Source: Arthrobacter sp. Alg241-R88
GTDB lineage: Bacteria; Actinomycetota; Actinomycetes; Actinomycetales; Micrococcaceae
Assembly: GCF_900537115.1 (NCBI RefSeq)
Contig: NZ_UNRG01000007.1
Coordinates: forward strand, 79,657 to 143,656
Direction of reading: 5' to 3'
Length of the DNA stretch: 64,000 bases
Shown in pieces: positions 9,237 to 17,687 of this stretch. The notes under the pieces were generated by a model. The model did not search any database and was not told where the DNA came from. It saw only the letters and a list, made by a program, of their open reading frames with translations. Position 1 is the first letter of the stretch. The number at the start of each line of letters is the position of its first letter. The position numbers were made by a program, and so were the translations under genes.

Positions 9237-10430
9237 TTACCGCCCCTTGGGCACCCGCCGCACGGAGAGGGTGGCAGCAAGGAAGAACGTCAGCACCGAC
9301 GCCAGAATCACCAGCAGGGCCGGTGTCCAGGATCCTGAGACGTCGTGCACGTATCCCACCAGGGGTGGAGCGACGGCACCGAAGCAGTAACCCAGCCCCT
9401 GGACGGTGGCGGACATCCGGCCGGCGGCAACCTGGTCGCGGGCCAGCTTGATGATGGCGATGAAGATCAGCGTAATCCCGCCGCCCTGGGCAACCCCGCC
9501 AAAGACGGACCAAAGCCACCAAAGCTCCGGGGCCAGCAGGAGCCCGGCCGGCACGGTCGTCCACAACAGGCCCAAGGTGACGGCCGCCGTCGTCGTACTG
9601 AAGTATTTGGCGGCGAACGGCACCCCGAGGCCGCCCACTATGGCAAACACCTGGAACAGCGAGGATCCCGCTCCGGCCGCAGCAGCGGACATGCCAAGTT
9701 CGTCATTGAGGTAGCTGGGCAGCCACGCAGTGACGGCGTAGTAGGAGAAGGCCTGGCCTGCGAACGCAGCCGTCAGCCCCGCCGTGGTCCATGCCGATCC
9801 GGCACGCGTTCCGTCCCTGGGGCCGGCCGGGACATCAGCGGGGGAAGGAACAAAGGCGATGCGGAGTCCGACGGCGAGCGCCCAGCAGACCATGGCCGCC
9901 ACAGCGAAGATCCCCACCGACGCGAGCGCCAGCCGCCACCCCGCCAGTTCGGCCAGCGGGGCCGTGACCATCGAGGTCAGGAAGGAGCCAACGTTCAGCG
10001 CCGCCGTGTAAACGCCCATGGCCGTTCCCTGCCGCAAGGGCGGGAAATCGCGGCGGATGATGAGGGGCGCGGCGATGTTGCCGATGGTGATGGCAAGGCC
10101 AATCACCACTGTCCCCGCCAGCACCAGTGCCGGGCCGCCGGCCGAACGGATGACCACCCCGGCCAGCACGCCCAGGATGGTGAGGGTCACGGCGAACTCG
10201 GCGCCATACCCGCGGGCCACCAGTGAGGCCAGGGGTGCTGCGAGCGCAAAGCACAGCACCGGGATGCTGGTCAGCAGCCCCAGCACCACCGGGGAAAAGC
10301 CCAGGTCGGCCTGCATAACATCCACTACCGGGGCTACAGCCACAAAGGGGCCGCGAAGGTTCAGCGCCAGCAGCCCGATGCAGGCCAGCAGGATCCAGGT
10401 GTTCGGAATCCTGGCGAGGAAGCGGGCCAT
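9237..10430 (-). CDS. MFS transporter, CynX/NimT-like
   Basis: 397 residues from ATG 10430. About twelve hydrophobic helices cover the whole protein, with the central hydrophilic loop at about 195-215. The N-terminal segment LNLRGPFVAVAPVVDVM and the LVARGYGAEFAV loop between helices 2 and 3 fit the CynX/NimT branch (cyanate, 2-nitroimidazole and related exporters or permeases). The real substrate is unknown. An open frame continues far upstream on this strand, but the family start and the position of the divergent dehydrogenase gene argue for 10430; a GTG one codon earlier is also possible. Confidence 0.85.
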   Translation of the reverse strand: MARFLARIPNTWILLACIGLLALNLRGPFVAVAPVVDVMQADLGFSPVVLGLLTSIPVLCFALAAPLASLVARGYGAEFAVTLTILGVLAGVVIRSAGGPALVLAGTVVIGLAITIGNIAAPLIIRRDFPPLRQGTAMGVYTAALNVGSFLTSMVTAPLAELAGWRLALASVGIFAVAAMVCWALAVGLRIAFVPSPADVPAGPRDGTRAGSAWTTAGLTAAFAGQAFSYYAVTAWLPSYLNDELGMSAAAAGAGSSLFQVFAIVGGLGVPFAAKYFSTTTAAVTLGLLWTTVPAGLLLAPELWWLWSVFGGVAQGGGITLIFIAIIKLARDQVAAGRMSATVQGLGYCFGAVAPPLVGYVHDVSGSWTPALLVILASVLTFFLAATLSVRRVPKGR

Positions 10431-10574
10431 CACCGGCAGGGCTTGGGGGTTTGATCTCGTTTCATTACCCCCATTGCTATCACGGGCACCAACACGGCAG
10501 TTCCCCGTGGCGGCGTGCCGGTCCTGCCTTACGATGAACATCACAGCCGCAGACTCCGGGACGAAGGACACACC

Positions 10575-11534
10575 ATGCAGCACCGGCTTGCCATCCTTGA
10601 CGACTACCAGGACGTGGCGCATGGCTTCGCGGACTGGTCCTCCCTCGAGGCCGACGGCGTGGCGGTCACCTCCTACCGGGAGCCGTTCGCATCGCAGGAC
10701 GCGCTGGTGTCCGCCCTGGCAGGTGTCACCATCATCATTGCGATGCGGGAGCGGACGGCCTTCCCGCGGGAGGTGCTTGAAAAGCTTCCCGCCCTCCAGC
10801 TCCTGGTGACCACCGGCATGGCAAACGCCTCGATCGATGTGGAGGCGGCAGCAGAGCTCGGAATCACCGTGTGCGGTACTCCCGGATCGCCCACCGCCGC
10901 CCCGGAACTGACGTGGGCACTGCTCCTGGCCATTGCGCGCAACATCCCCGCCGAGGACGCCTCGCTCCGCTCCGGCGGCTGGCAGAGCACGGTGGGGTTC
11001 GAACTCGCGGGCAAGACCTTGGGCGTGGTGGGCCTGGGCAAGATAGGCCGCAGGATTGCCGCCTACGGCCAGGCTTTCGGCATGGAGGTCCTTGCATGGA
11101 GCCAGAACCTGGCAGAGGAGGACGCAGCGGAAGCCGGGGTGCGGAAGGTGTCCAAGGCGGACCTTTTTCGAAATTCCGACGTCGCCACGCTCCACCTGCG
11201 CCTGTCTCCCCGTTCCGAGGGCATAGTGGGCGAACCGGAGCTGCGGCTGCTCGGGCCCGACGGCGTCCTGGTGAACACCGCAAGAGGTCCTTTGGTTGAC
11301 CAGGACGCCCTGGTGCGCGCCCTGTCCGAAGGTTGGATAGCCGGCGCCGCGCTGGATGTCTTTGACCACGAACCCCTGCCCGCAGGCCACCCGCTCCTCA
11401 GTGCCCCCAACACGGTGCTGTCCCCGCACCTGGGCTACGTTACGCGGGAGAGCTACCGGCAGTTTTACGGCGGGGCGCTGGAGGATGTGAAAGCCTGGCT
11501 CGCCGGCTCACCCGTGCGCGTGATCTCCGCCTGA
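10575..11534 (+). CDS. D-2-hydroxyacid dehydrogenase family protein
   Basis: 319 residues from ATG 10575, with an AAGGA site. The nucleotide-binding motif GVVGLGKIGRRIA sits at mid-protein. The catalytic Arg (NTARGPLVD), Glu (DVFDHEPLP) and His (SPHLGYVT) are all present in the expected order, so the enzyme should be active as an NAD(P)H-dependent reductase of 2-oxo acids or a dehydrogenase of D-2-hydroxyacids. The substrate is not visible from sequence. It is divergent from the CynX-like permease with 144 bases between, so the two may share regulation. Confidence 0.9.
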   Translation: MQHRLAILDDYQDVAHGFADWSSLEADGVAVTSYREPFASQDALVSALAGVTIIIAMRERTAFPREVLEKLPALQLLVTTGMANASIDVEAAAELGITVCGTPGSPTAAPELTWALLLAIARNIPAEDASLRSGGWQSTVGFELAGKTLGVVGLGKIGRRIAAYGQAFGMEVLAWSQNLAEEDAAEAGVRKVSKADLFRNSDVATLHLRLSPRSEGIVGEPELRLLGPDGVLVNTARGPLVDQDALVRALSEGWIAGAALDVFDHEPLPAGHPLLSAPNTVLSPHLGYVTRESYRQFYGGALEDVKAWLAGSPVRVISA

Positions 11535-11576
11535 GCCGGTTTCAGCCTCCGGGACGGTTGAGCGGTTTGCAGCCGG

Positions 11577-12788
11577 CTACCCGGTCGCCTGAAGGGTTGC
11601 CTCGATCGCTGCCGGGGCCAACACATGTTGGGTCACCATCTGGCTTGCTCCCAGGATGGCAGCCCGGTCACCGGCGAGGGACAGTGCGATCCGAAGCTGG
11701 GCCGTGGCCAGCGGCAGCGAGCGCCGGTAAACCACCTCGCGTACACCCGCCATCAGGTGTTCCCCGGCTTGGCCCAGGCTTCCGCCGATCACCACGACAG
11801 ACGGATTGAGCAGATTGACCACTGTAGCCAGGACATCGCCGACGTCCCTGCCCGCCTGGCGCAGCACCTGGATGGCCTGCAGGTTTCCCTGCGCCACAAG
11901 CCGCAGTACGTCACTGCCCTTCTCGGCCTGCACTCCCTGCCGGTTCAGCTCCGCAGCCAGCGCCGGACCGGATGCCAAAGCCTCCAGGCAGCCGTAGTTG
12001 CCGCAGCGGCAGAGCACGTCGTCGCCGCGGGGGACCCGCACGTGGCCCAGGTCGCCGGCGGTACCGTTGGCACCGCGCTGCAGGGTGCCGCTGCTGATGA
12101 TCCCGGAGCCGATTCCGGTGGCCACCTTGATGAACAGGAAGTTGTCGTCCTCGGGCCAGTGCGCGGTCCGCTCCCCCAGCGCCATAATGTTCACGTCATT
12201 GTCCACCAGCACCGGGACCGGCAGGGAGCGCTGGACGTAGGAGACGACGTCGAACCCGTCCCAGCCCGGCATGATGGGCGGCTTGACGGGCTGGCCGGTG
12301 GAGTGCTCCACCGGCCCCGGCAAGCCGATCCCGACACCTGCCAGGTCAGCCGCATCCCGCCCGGCCACGGCCAGCAGCGACAATCCCTCCTTGACCGCCC
12401 GGGCCAGGACGGCCTCCGGGCCGTCCGCGACATCCTGCGCCAGGCGCTGTTCGGCGAGGACATTGCTGTTGAGGTCCGTGACGGCGACGATCATGTGCGT
12501 GGCCCCAACATCCACCGCCAGCACCACGCGCACCGCGGGGTTAAAGGCAAAGCGCGACGGCGGCCTTCCGCCGCTCGAGTTCGCCTCACCGGCAGGGCCA
12601 ACCAGTCCTGATGCGATGAGCGCGTCAATGCGCGCTGCCACGGTGGAGCGCGCCAGGCCGGTGGTCAGCGCCAGTTCGGCCCGCGTCCGCGCTTTACCGT
12701 CGCGGAGGAGCTGGAACAGGTCGCCCGCCCCGCCCTGGGCTGTGGCAGGCTCAGACGCTGCGGTACTGCTGCCTGCTGTCTTGGTCAT
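11577..12788 (-). CDS. ROK-family transcriptional regulator
   Basis: 403 residues. An N-terminal winged helix (about 20-75, with LARSTVAARIDALIASGLV) precedes a ROK sugar-kinase-like domain with the phosphate loop DVGATHMIVAV, the VDNDVNIMALGE segment and the zinc motif CRCGNYGCLE. Such proteins are usually repressors released by a sugar. It is divergent from the four-gene sugar-oxidation operon, and the shared 152-base gap holds a 26-base palindrome over a promoter, which is its probable operator. Confidence 0.93.
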   Translation of the reverse strand: MTKTAGSSTAASEPATAQGGAGDLFQLLRDGKARTRAELALTTGLARSTVAARIDALIASGLVGPAGEANSSGGRPPSRFAFNPAVRVVLAVDVGATHMIVAVTDLNSNVLAEQRLAQDVADGPEAVLARAVKEGLSLLAVAGRDAADLAGVGIGLPGPVEHSTGQPVKPPIMPGWDGFDVVSYVQRSLPVPVLVDNDVNIMALGERTAHWPEDDNFLFIKVATGIGSGIISSGTLQRGANGTAGDLGHVRVPRGDDVLCRCGNYGCLEALASGPALAAELNRQGVQAEKGSDVLRLVAQGNLQAIQVLRQAGRDVGDVLATVVNLLNPSVVVIGGSLGQAGEHLMAGVREVVYRRSLPLATAQLRIALSLAGDRAAILGASQMVTQHVLAPAAIEATLQATG

Positions 12789-12830
12789 AGGAAATAGATA
12801 GCACGGCTACTTCTGCATGTCACGCGGTCA

Positions 12831-12867
12831 ACTTTTGCTTGACGCAAAGCAAAAGTAGCCCTAGCTT
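12831..12867 (+). promoter_or_regulatory. Promoter and ROK operator of the sugar-oxidation operon
   Basis: ACTTTTGCTT (12831-12840) and AAGCAAAAGT (12847-12856) form a perfect palindrome with a 6-base spacer, the form typical of ROK operators. A -35 TTGACG (12839-12844) lies in its centre, with a -10 TAGCTT (12862-12867) exactly 17 bases downstream. Bound repressor would therefore block polymerase directly. A looser outer match, GGCTACTTCTGC upstream against GCAAAAGTAGCC, extends the symmetry. Confidence 0.75.
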
Positions 12868-12940
12868 TGCAGTAGACCTATGGGCTGTGGCCGAGACCAC
12901 TCCCTGCAACCCGGAACCGAGTACAAACTCAGGAGAGCAC

Positions 12941-13696
12941 ATGTCCTACTCCCTCCAGCTCTATACCGTGCGGAACGCTATCCGTGAGGATCTTTCCGGC
13001 ACCATCAAAAAAGTGGCGCAGCTCGGCTTCACCCAGGTTGAGCCCTACAACTTTGTGGCCACTGCCAACGAGCTTGGCGCGGCTTTGCGGGAAAACGGCC
13101 TCACCGCACCTTCCGGCCATGCACCGCTGCTGAGCCAGGACCAGGACGAGATCTTCGCTGCAGCGAAGGAACTGGGCATCAGCACAGTGATCGATCCGTT
13201 CATTCCCGCAGACCGCTGGCAGACCGCGGAGGACGTCCAGGCGACTGCCGCCCAGCTGAACGAAGCAGCCAAAAAGGGTGCCGAATACGGCGTTCGGGTG
13301 GGTTACCACAACCACCAGTGGGAGCTGGAGTCCATCATCGAGGGCCGGACCGCCCTTGAATACTTCGCTGACCTGCTGGACCCCGAGCTGGTTCTGGAGG
13401 TAGACACCTACTGGGTAGCCGTCGGCGGCCAGGACCCCGTGGACATCCTCACCAAGCTCGGGAACCGCGTGAAGTTCATCCACATCAAGGACGGGCCATT
13501 GACCACCGACACCAAGGCCCAACTGCCGGCGGGCAAGGGCAAGGTGGCGGTCCTGGACGTCATCGCAGCAGCAAAGTCGCTCGAAGCGGGAGTGGTGGAG
13601 TTTGATGACTACGACGGCGACATCTTCGACGGCATCGCCCAGAGCCTGAAGTTCCTGCAGGAGTCCGGCACCGCCACGGCAGGAGCAGAAGCATGA
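12941..13696 (+). CDS. Sugar phosphate isomerase/epimerase-like TIM barrel
   Basis: 251 residues from ATG 12941 with AGGAGA upstream. The start MSYSLQLYTVRNAIREDL and the later VGYHNHQWELE, LEVDTYWVAVGG and KFIHIKDG segments are those of the xylose-isomerase-like/AP-endonuclease-2 TIM-barrel superfamily, whose conserved His, Glu and Asp bind a divalent metal. Members isomerise, epimerise or cleave keto-sugars. It is the first gene of the ROK-controlled operon and overlaps the following dehydrogenase gene (ATGA), which suggests it works on the product or substrate of that enzyme. The exact sugar is unknown. Confidence 0.9.
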   Translation: MSYSLQLYTVRNAIREDLSGTIKKVAQLGFTQVEPYNFVATANELGAALRENGLTAPSGHAPLLSQDQDEIFAAAKELGISTVIDPFIPADRWQTAEDVQATAAQLNEAAKKGAEYGVRVGYHNHQWELESIIEGRTALEYFADLLDPELVLEVDTYWVAVGGQDPVDILTKLGNRVKFIHIKDGPLTTDTKAQLPAGKGKVAVLDVIAAAKSLEAGVVEFDDYDGDIFDGIAQSLKFLQESGTATAGAEA

Positions 13697-14838
13697 GCGC
13701 CGCATCGCCCCTGAGCGCCGCAACCGGGCGCGGTCCCGTAGGCGTTGCCGTCATCGGCGCCGGGAACATCAGCAAGCAGTACCTGGACAACCTCACCGTT
13801 TTCCCGGACCTCAAGGTGCACGTCATCGCGGACCTCTTCGAGGAAGCGGCGGAAGCCCGCGCCAAGGAATACGGCATCCCCGAGTGGGGCGGAGTGGAAA
13901 AGGCGCTGAACCACTCCGACGTCGAAATCATCGTCAACCTGACCATCCCGGCCGCCCACGTGGAAGTTGCCACGGCCGCCGTAAATGCCGGCAAGCACGT
14001 CTGGACCGAGAAGCCCTTCTCGCTGGACCGCGAATCCGGCCTGGGCCTGCTCAAAACCGCTGACGCCGCAGGAATCCGCCTCGGCTGCGCTCCGGACACG
14101 TTCCTCGGCGCCGGCCTGCAGACCGCACTGCGGCTGATCGGGCGCGGCGATATCGGAACCCCCCTCACCGCCATGACCACGTTCCAGACCCCTGGCCCGG
14201 AATCATGGCATCCCAACCCGGCATTCCTCTTCCAGCACGGCGCCGGCCCCCTGTTCGACATGGGTCCCTACTACCTCACCACGCTGATCCAGGCCTTCGG
14301 CTCCATCCGCAAAGTGGCCGCCGTCGGGTCCAAGGCCAAAGAAGTCCGCGTGATCGGTTCGGGGCCCAAAGCCGGCGAAGAGTTCACCGTGGAGGTCCCC
14401 ACCCACGTGTCCGCCATGGCCCAGTTCGAAAGCGGCGCTTCCTCGCACAGCGTGTTCTCGTTCGAGTCTCCGCGCGTGCGGATGGGCTTCGTGGAGATCA
14501 CCGGCACCGAGGCCACTATCTCACTGCCGGATCCCAACTATTTCGACGGCGACATCAAGCTCTGGCGCGCAGGCGACGAGGACTGGACCACCATCCCCGC
14601 CACCGGCCCGGCGAACGGCCGCGGCATGGGTGTGCTGGATATGGCAAGGTCGATCCGCGCAGGTGTCCCGCACCGCGCGACAGGTGAGCTGGCCTACCAT
14701 GTCCTGGATGCCATGGTCTCCATCAATGAATCCGTGGAATCCGGGACGTTCGTGGACGTGGCCAGCTCGGCGTCCCCGTCGCCGGCGCTCCCCGAAGACT
14801 GGGCCCCGGAAACCCTGACACTTCGGGCTTCCGCATGA
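13693..14838 (+). CDS. Gfo/Idh/MocA-family oxidoreductase (first copy)
   Basis: 381 residues, start overlapping the previous stop by four bases. The N-terminal Rossmann fold (VGVAVIGAGNISKQYLDN) and the EKPF motif (TEKPFSLDRESG, about 112) with the conserved Lys mark the Gfo/Idh/MocA family, NAD(P)-dependent dehydrogenases of sugars, inositols and glycosides. The second half is the alpha/beta substrate domain, with FDMGPYYLT in place of the usual D-x-G-x-H. It is coupled by overlap (ATGA) to a second family member, so the two may act in sequence or as a mixed complex. Confidence 0.92.
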   Translation: MSAASPLSAATGRGPVGVAVIGAGNISKQYLDNLTVFPDLKVHVIADLFEEAAEARAKEYGIPEWGGVEKALNHSDVEIIVNLTIPAAHVEVATAAVNAGKHVWTEKPFSLDRESGLGLLKTADAAGIRLGCAPDTFLGAGLQTALRLIGRGDIGTPLTAMTTFQTPGPESWHPNPAFLFQHGAGPLFDMGPYYLTTLIQAFGSIRKVAAVGSKAKEVRVIGSGPKAGEEFTVEVPTHVSAMAQFESGASSHSVFSFESPRVRMGFVEITGTEATISLPDPNYFDGDIKLWRAGDEDWTTIPATGPANGRGMGVLDMARSIRAGVPHRATGELAYHVLDAMVSINESVESGTFVDVASSASPSPALPEDWAPETLTLRASA

Positions 14839-16022
14839 GCCAGGAACCAGGCAACAAGGGCCCGCTGGGCGTAGCGATGATCGGTTACGCCTTTATGGGC
14901 AAGGCACATTCCAACGCGTGGCGGAACGTGGCAAGCTACTTCGACGTCCCCGCGTTCGAACAGAAAATCCTCGTGGGCAGGGACGCCGCAGCAGTCTCGG
15001 AAGCCGCTGCAAAGTACGGGTGGAACGAAACGGCCACCGACTGGCGCTCCGTGCTGGGCCGGGACGACATCCATATCGTGGACATCTGCGCCCCGGGCTG
15101 GATGCACGCCGAGATTGCCATCGCTGCCCTCGAAGCCGGCAAGCACGTGCTGCTGGAAAAGCCGCTGGCCAACACCCTGGCCGAAGCTGAGGCCATCACC
15201 GCCGCAGGCCAGGCAGCCAGGACCAGGGGTGTGCAGTCGATGGTGGGGTTCAACTACCGCCGCGTTCCCGCCCTGGGCCTTGCGAAGGAGCTGATCGCCG
15301 AAGGCAGGCTCGGTACCGTCCGCCAGGTCCGCGCAGCCTACCTGCAGGACTGGCTCGCCGACGAGTCCGCGCCCATGACCTGGCGGCTGACGAAGGACAC
15401 CGCAGGCTCCGGTGCGCTGGGGGACATCGCCTCCCACGCCATCGACCAGGTCCTCTTCCTGCTCGATGACCAGGTCACGGAGGTCTCGGGCCGCCTGCAG
15501 ACCTTCGTGCGCCGCCGGCCCGGCGCCCAGGGACTTGAAGACGTAACTGTCGACGACGCCGCCTGGGCAACGCTGACCCTGGCCTCCGGGGTGGTCGCCT
15601 CAGTGGAGGCCTCCCGGGTGGCCACCGGCCGGAAGAACTCCCTGCAGCTGGAGGTCTACGGCGACAAGGGCGCCATCATGTTCGACCTGGAGAACCTGAA
15701 CGAGCTCCGGTTCCTTGACGCCACAGCGCCCGCCCGCGAGCAGGGCTTCCGCCGGATCCTGGTGAGCGAACCCGAACACCCCTACCTGGACGCCTGGTGG
15801 CCGCAAGGCCACATCATCGGCTGGGAGCACACCTTCACCCACGAAGTCCGCGACTTCCTGCTCGCCATCGACGGCGGCACTGAACCTTCGCCGTCGTTCG
15901 AGGACGGGCTGGAAGTCCAGCGCATCCTGAACGCCGTCGAGGAGTCGGCCGCCGCAAAAAGCTCGACCATCCAGCTCACTCCCGCCGCCCGGCCTGCCGC
16001 AACCACCACCGAAGGAGCCTGA
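14835..16022 (+). CDS. Gfo/Idh/MocA-family oxidoreductase (second copy)
   Basis: 395 residues. It has a Rossmann start (GVAMIGYAFMGKAHSNAW), the catalytic LLEKPLANTLAEA and GALGDIASHAIDQ with the conserved Asp and His. The overall layout, including FNYRRVPALGLAKELI and AYLQDWLADESAPMTWR, resembles bacterial enzymes of the levoglucosan/3-keto-glycoside type that oxidise the sugar C3 hydroxyl; I infer this from remembered family features and the substrate is not proven. It is diverged from the preceding copy and not a recent duplicate. Confidence 0.92.
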   Translation: MSQEPGNKGPLGVAMIGYAFMGKAHSNAWRNVASYFDVPAFEQKILVGRDAAAVSEAAAKYGWNETATDWRSVLGRDDIHIVDICAPGWMHAEIAIAALEAGKHVLLEKPLANTLAEAEAITAAGQAARTRGVQSMVGFNYRRVPALGLAKELIAEGRLGTVRQVRAAYLQDWLADESAPMTWRLTKDTAGSGALGDIASHAIDQVLFLLDDQVTEVSGRLQTFVRRRPGAQGLEDVTVDDAAWATLTLASGVVASVEASRVATGRKNSLQLEVYGDKGAIMFDLENLNELRFLDATAPAREQGFRRILVSEPEHPYLDAWWPQGHIIGWEHTFTHEVRDFLLAIDGGTEPSPSFEDGLEVQRILNAVEESAAAKSSTIQLTPAARPAATTTEGA

Positions 16023-16023
16023 C

Positions 16024-17019
16024 ATGCCCCGCCCCTACACCCTGTTCACTGGCCAGTGGGCCGACCTGCCCTTCGAGGAAGTCGCGCGGCTGGCCTCCGG
16101 CTGGGGGTACGACGGACTCGAGATCGCCGTCTCCGGCGACCACCTGGACGCCTGGCGGTGGGACGAGCCCGGCTACGTCGAGTCCAAGCTCGCCGTGCTG
16201 GAGAAGTACAACCTGAAGGTCTGGGCCATCTCCAACCACCTCAAGGGCCAGGCCGTCTGCGATGACCCCATCGATTTCCGCCACGAAGCCATCGTGGGGT
16301 CCAAGGTCTGGGGCGACGGCGACCCCGAAGGCGTCCGCCAGCGTGCCGCCGAGGAAATGAAGCACACTGCACGGCTCGCCAAGGCACTCGGCGTGGACAC
16401 CGTCGTCGGCTTCACCGGCTCCTCCATCTGGCAGTACGTCGCCATGTTCCCGCCCGTCCCCGAAAAAGTCATCGACGCCGGCTACCAGGACTTCGCCGAC
16501 CGCTGGAACCCCATCCTGGACGTCTTCGACGAATGCGGCGTCCGCTTCGCCCACGAAGTCCACCCCTCCGAGATCGCCTACGACTACTGGACCACCGTCC
16601 GCACCCTCGAAGCGATCGGCCACCGTCCCGCGTTCGGGCTGAACTGGGATCCGTCGCACATGATGTGGCAGGGCATCGACCCCGTGTCCTTCATCTGGGA
16701 CTTCAAGGACCGGATCTACCACGTGGACTGCAAGGACACCAAGGTTCGCCAGACCGGCCGGAACACCGTCCTGGGCTCCCACCTCGCCTGGGGCGACCCC
16801 CGCCGCGGCTGGGACTTCGTCTCCGCCGGCCGCGGCGACGTCCCCTGGGAAGCCTCCTTCCGGGCCCTGACCGCGATCGGCTACAACGGCCCCATCTCCG
16901 TCGAGTGGGAAGACGCCGGCATGGACCGCCTGCACGGCGCCCCCGAAGCCCTCGCCGCCCTGAAGAAGTTCGACTTCCCGCCGTCGAACACCTCCTTCGA
17001 CGCCGCCTTCAAGCAGTAA
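16024..17019 (+). CDS. Sugar phosphate isomerase/epimerase-like TIM barrel, larger form
   Basis: 331 residues, ATG one base after the previous stop. LASGWGYDGLEIAVSGDHLD, FAHEVHPSEIAYDYW, GLNWDPSHMMWQGIDP and YHVDCKDTKV carry the metal-binding Glu, His, Asp and His of the xylose-isomerase-like TIM barrel. It closes the ROK-controlled operon. Larger members of this family handle keto-sugars made by Gfo/Idh/MocA partners, for example by isomerisation or by cleaving 3-keto-glycosides. No transporter is coded in the operon, so uptake must depend on a permease elsewhere. Confidence 0.9.
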   Translation: MPRPYTLFTGQWADLPFEEVARLASGWGYDGLEIAVSGDHLDAWRWDEPGYVESKLAVLEKYNLKVWAISNHLKGQAVCDDPIDFRHEAIVGSKVWGDGDPEGVRQRAAEEMKHTARLAKALGVDTVVGFTGSSIWQYVAMFPPVPEKVIDAGYQDFADRWNPILDVFDECGVRFAHEVHPSEIAYDYWTTVRTLEAIGHRPAFGLNWDPSHMMWQGIDPVSFIWDFKDRIYHVDCKDTKVRQTGRNTVLGSHLAWGDPRRGWDFVSAGRGDVPWEASFRALTAIGYNGPISVEWEDAGMDRLHGAPEALAALKKFDFPPSNTSFDAAFKQ

Positions 17020-17025
17020 CCCGAA

Positions 17026-17088
17026 GAGTTTTTGTCCAGGTATGCAGGCTTAGGAGGCCTGGAGCCCTGCATACATGGACAAAAACTC
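17026..17088. repeat. Palindromic element with GAGTTTTTGTCC arms, copy 1
   Basis: Seven bases after the stop of the TIM-barrel gene. Left arm 17026-17048 starts GAGTTTTTGTCCAGG; right arm 17065-17088 is its reverse complement with one mismatch. The loop contains AGGCCT. A second copy with perfect arms lies at 63658-63720. It may end transcription of the operon, but no U-run follows the hairpin. Confidence 0.85.
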
Positions 17089-17115
17089 GGAAGGCGGGCC
17101 AAGTACAATCCCTGC

Positions 17116-17649
17116 ATGACCCCTACCATCCGAAAGGCAACAACGGACGACGCCGGCCCGCTGGCTTCGCTGGCGGCCGTCACCTTTCCGCTGGCGTGCC
17201 CGCCGTCGTCGTCGCCTCAGGACATCGCGGCGCACCTTGCCAACACGCTCAGCGAACGGCACTTCCAGGCGTACCTCGCCGACCCGGACGTCACCATCCT
17301 GGTGATCGATGCCGGCGGCGCCCTGCGCGGCTACAGCCTGCTGGTGAACCGGCCGGCGGCAGACCCGGACGTGGTTTCAGCGCTGGAAATCCTGCCATCG
17401 GTGGAACTCAGCAAGTGCTACGTGCACCCCGAACACCACGGGCTCGGTGCCGCTGCGGAACTGATGAACGCCAGCCTCAACGCGGCGGCGGACGCAGGAG
17501 GGCGGGGCGTCTGGCTGGGTGTCAACAGCCAGAACGCCAAGGCCATCCGCTTCTACGAAAAATCCGGATTCCGCAAGGTCGGCACCAAGTCGTTCAGACT
17601 GGGCAGCACCGTGGAGCATGACTTCGTGCTGGAGCGCGCAGTCCCCTGA
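17116..17649 (+). CDS. GNAT-family N-acetyltransferase
   Basis: 177 residues from ATG 17116; an earlier in-frame start at 17032 would read through the palindromic element and is rejected. MTPTIRKATTDDAGPLASLA is a standard GNAT beginning. The acetyl-CoA-binding motif is CYVHPEHHGLGAAAELM (Q/R-x-x-G-x-G/A form slightly changed to HHGLGAA), followed by LGVNSQNAKAIRFYEKSGF, the conserved end of the fold. The acceptor substrate is unknown. It stands alone between the palindromic element and the convergent debranching-type gene. Confidence 0.88.
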   Translation: MTPTIRKATTDDAGPLASLAAVTFPLACPPSSSPQDIAAHLANTLSERHFQAYLADPDVTILVIDAGGALRGYSLLVNRPAADPDVVSALEILPSVELSKCYVHPEHHGLGAAAELMNASLNAAADAGGRGVWLGVNSQNAKAIRFYEKSGFRKVGTKSFRLGSTVEHDFVLERAVP

Positions 17650-17687
17650 CGGCTGCACCAGCCTCGGTGCCATCAATGCTGGTGCCT

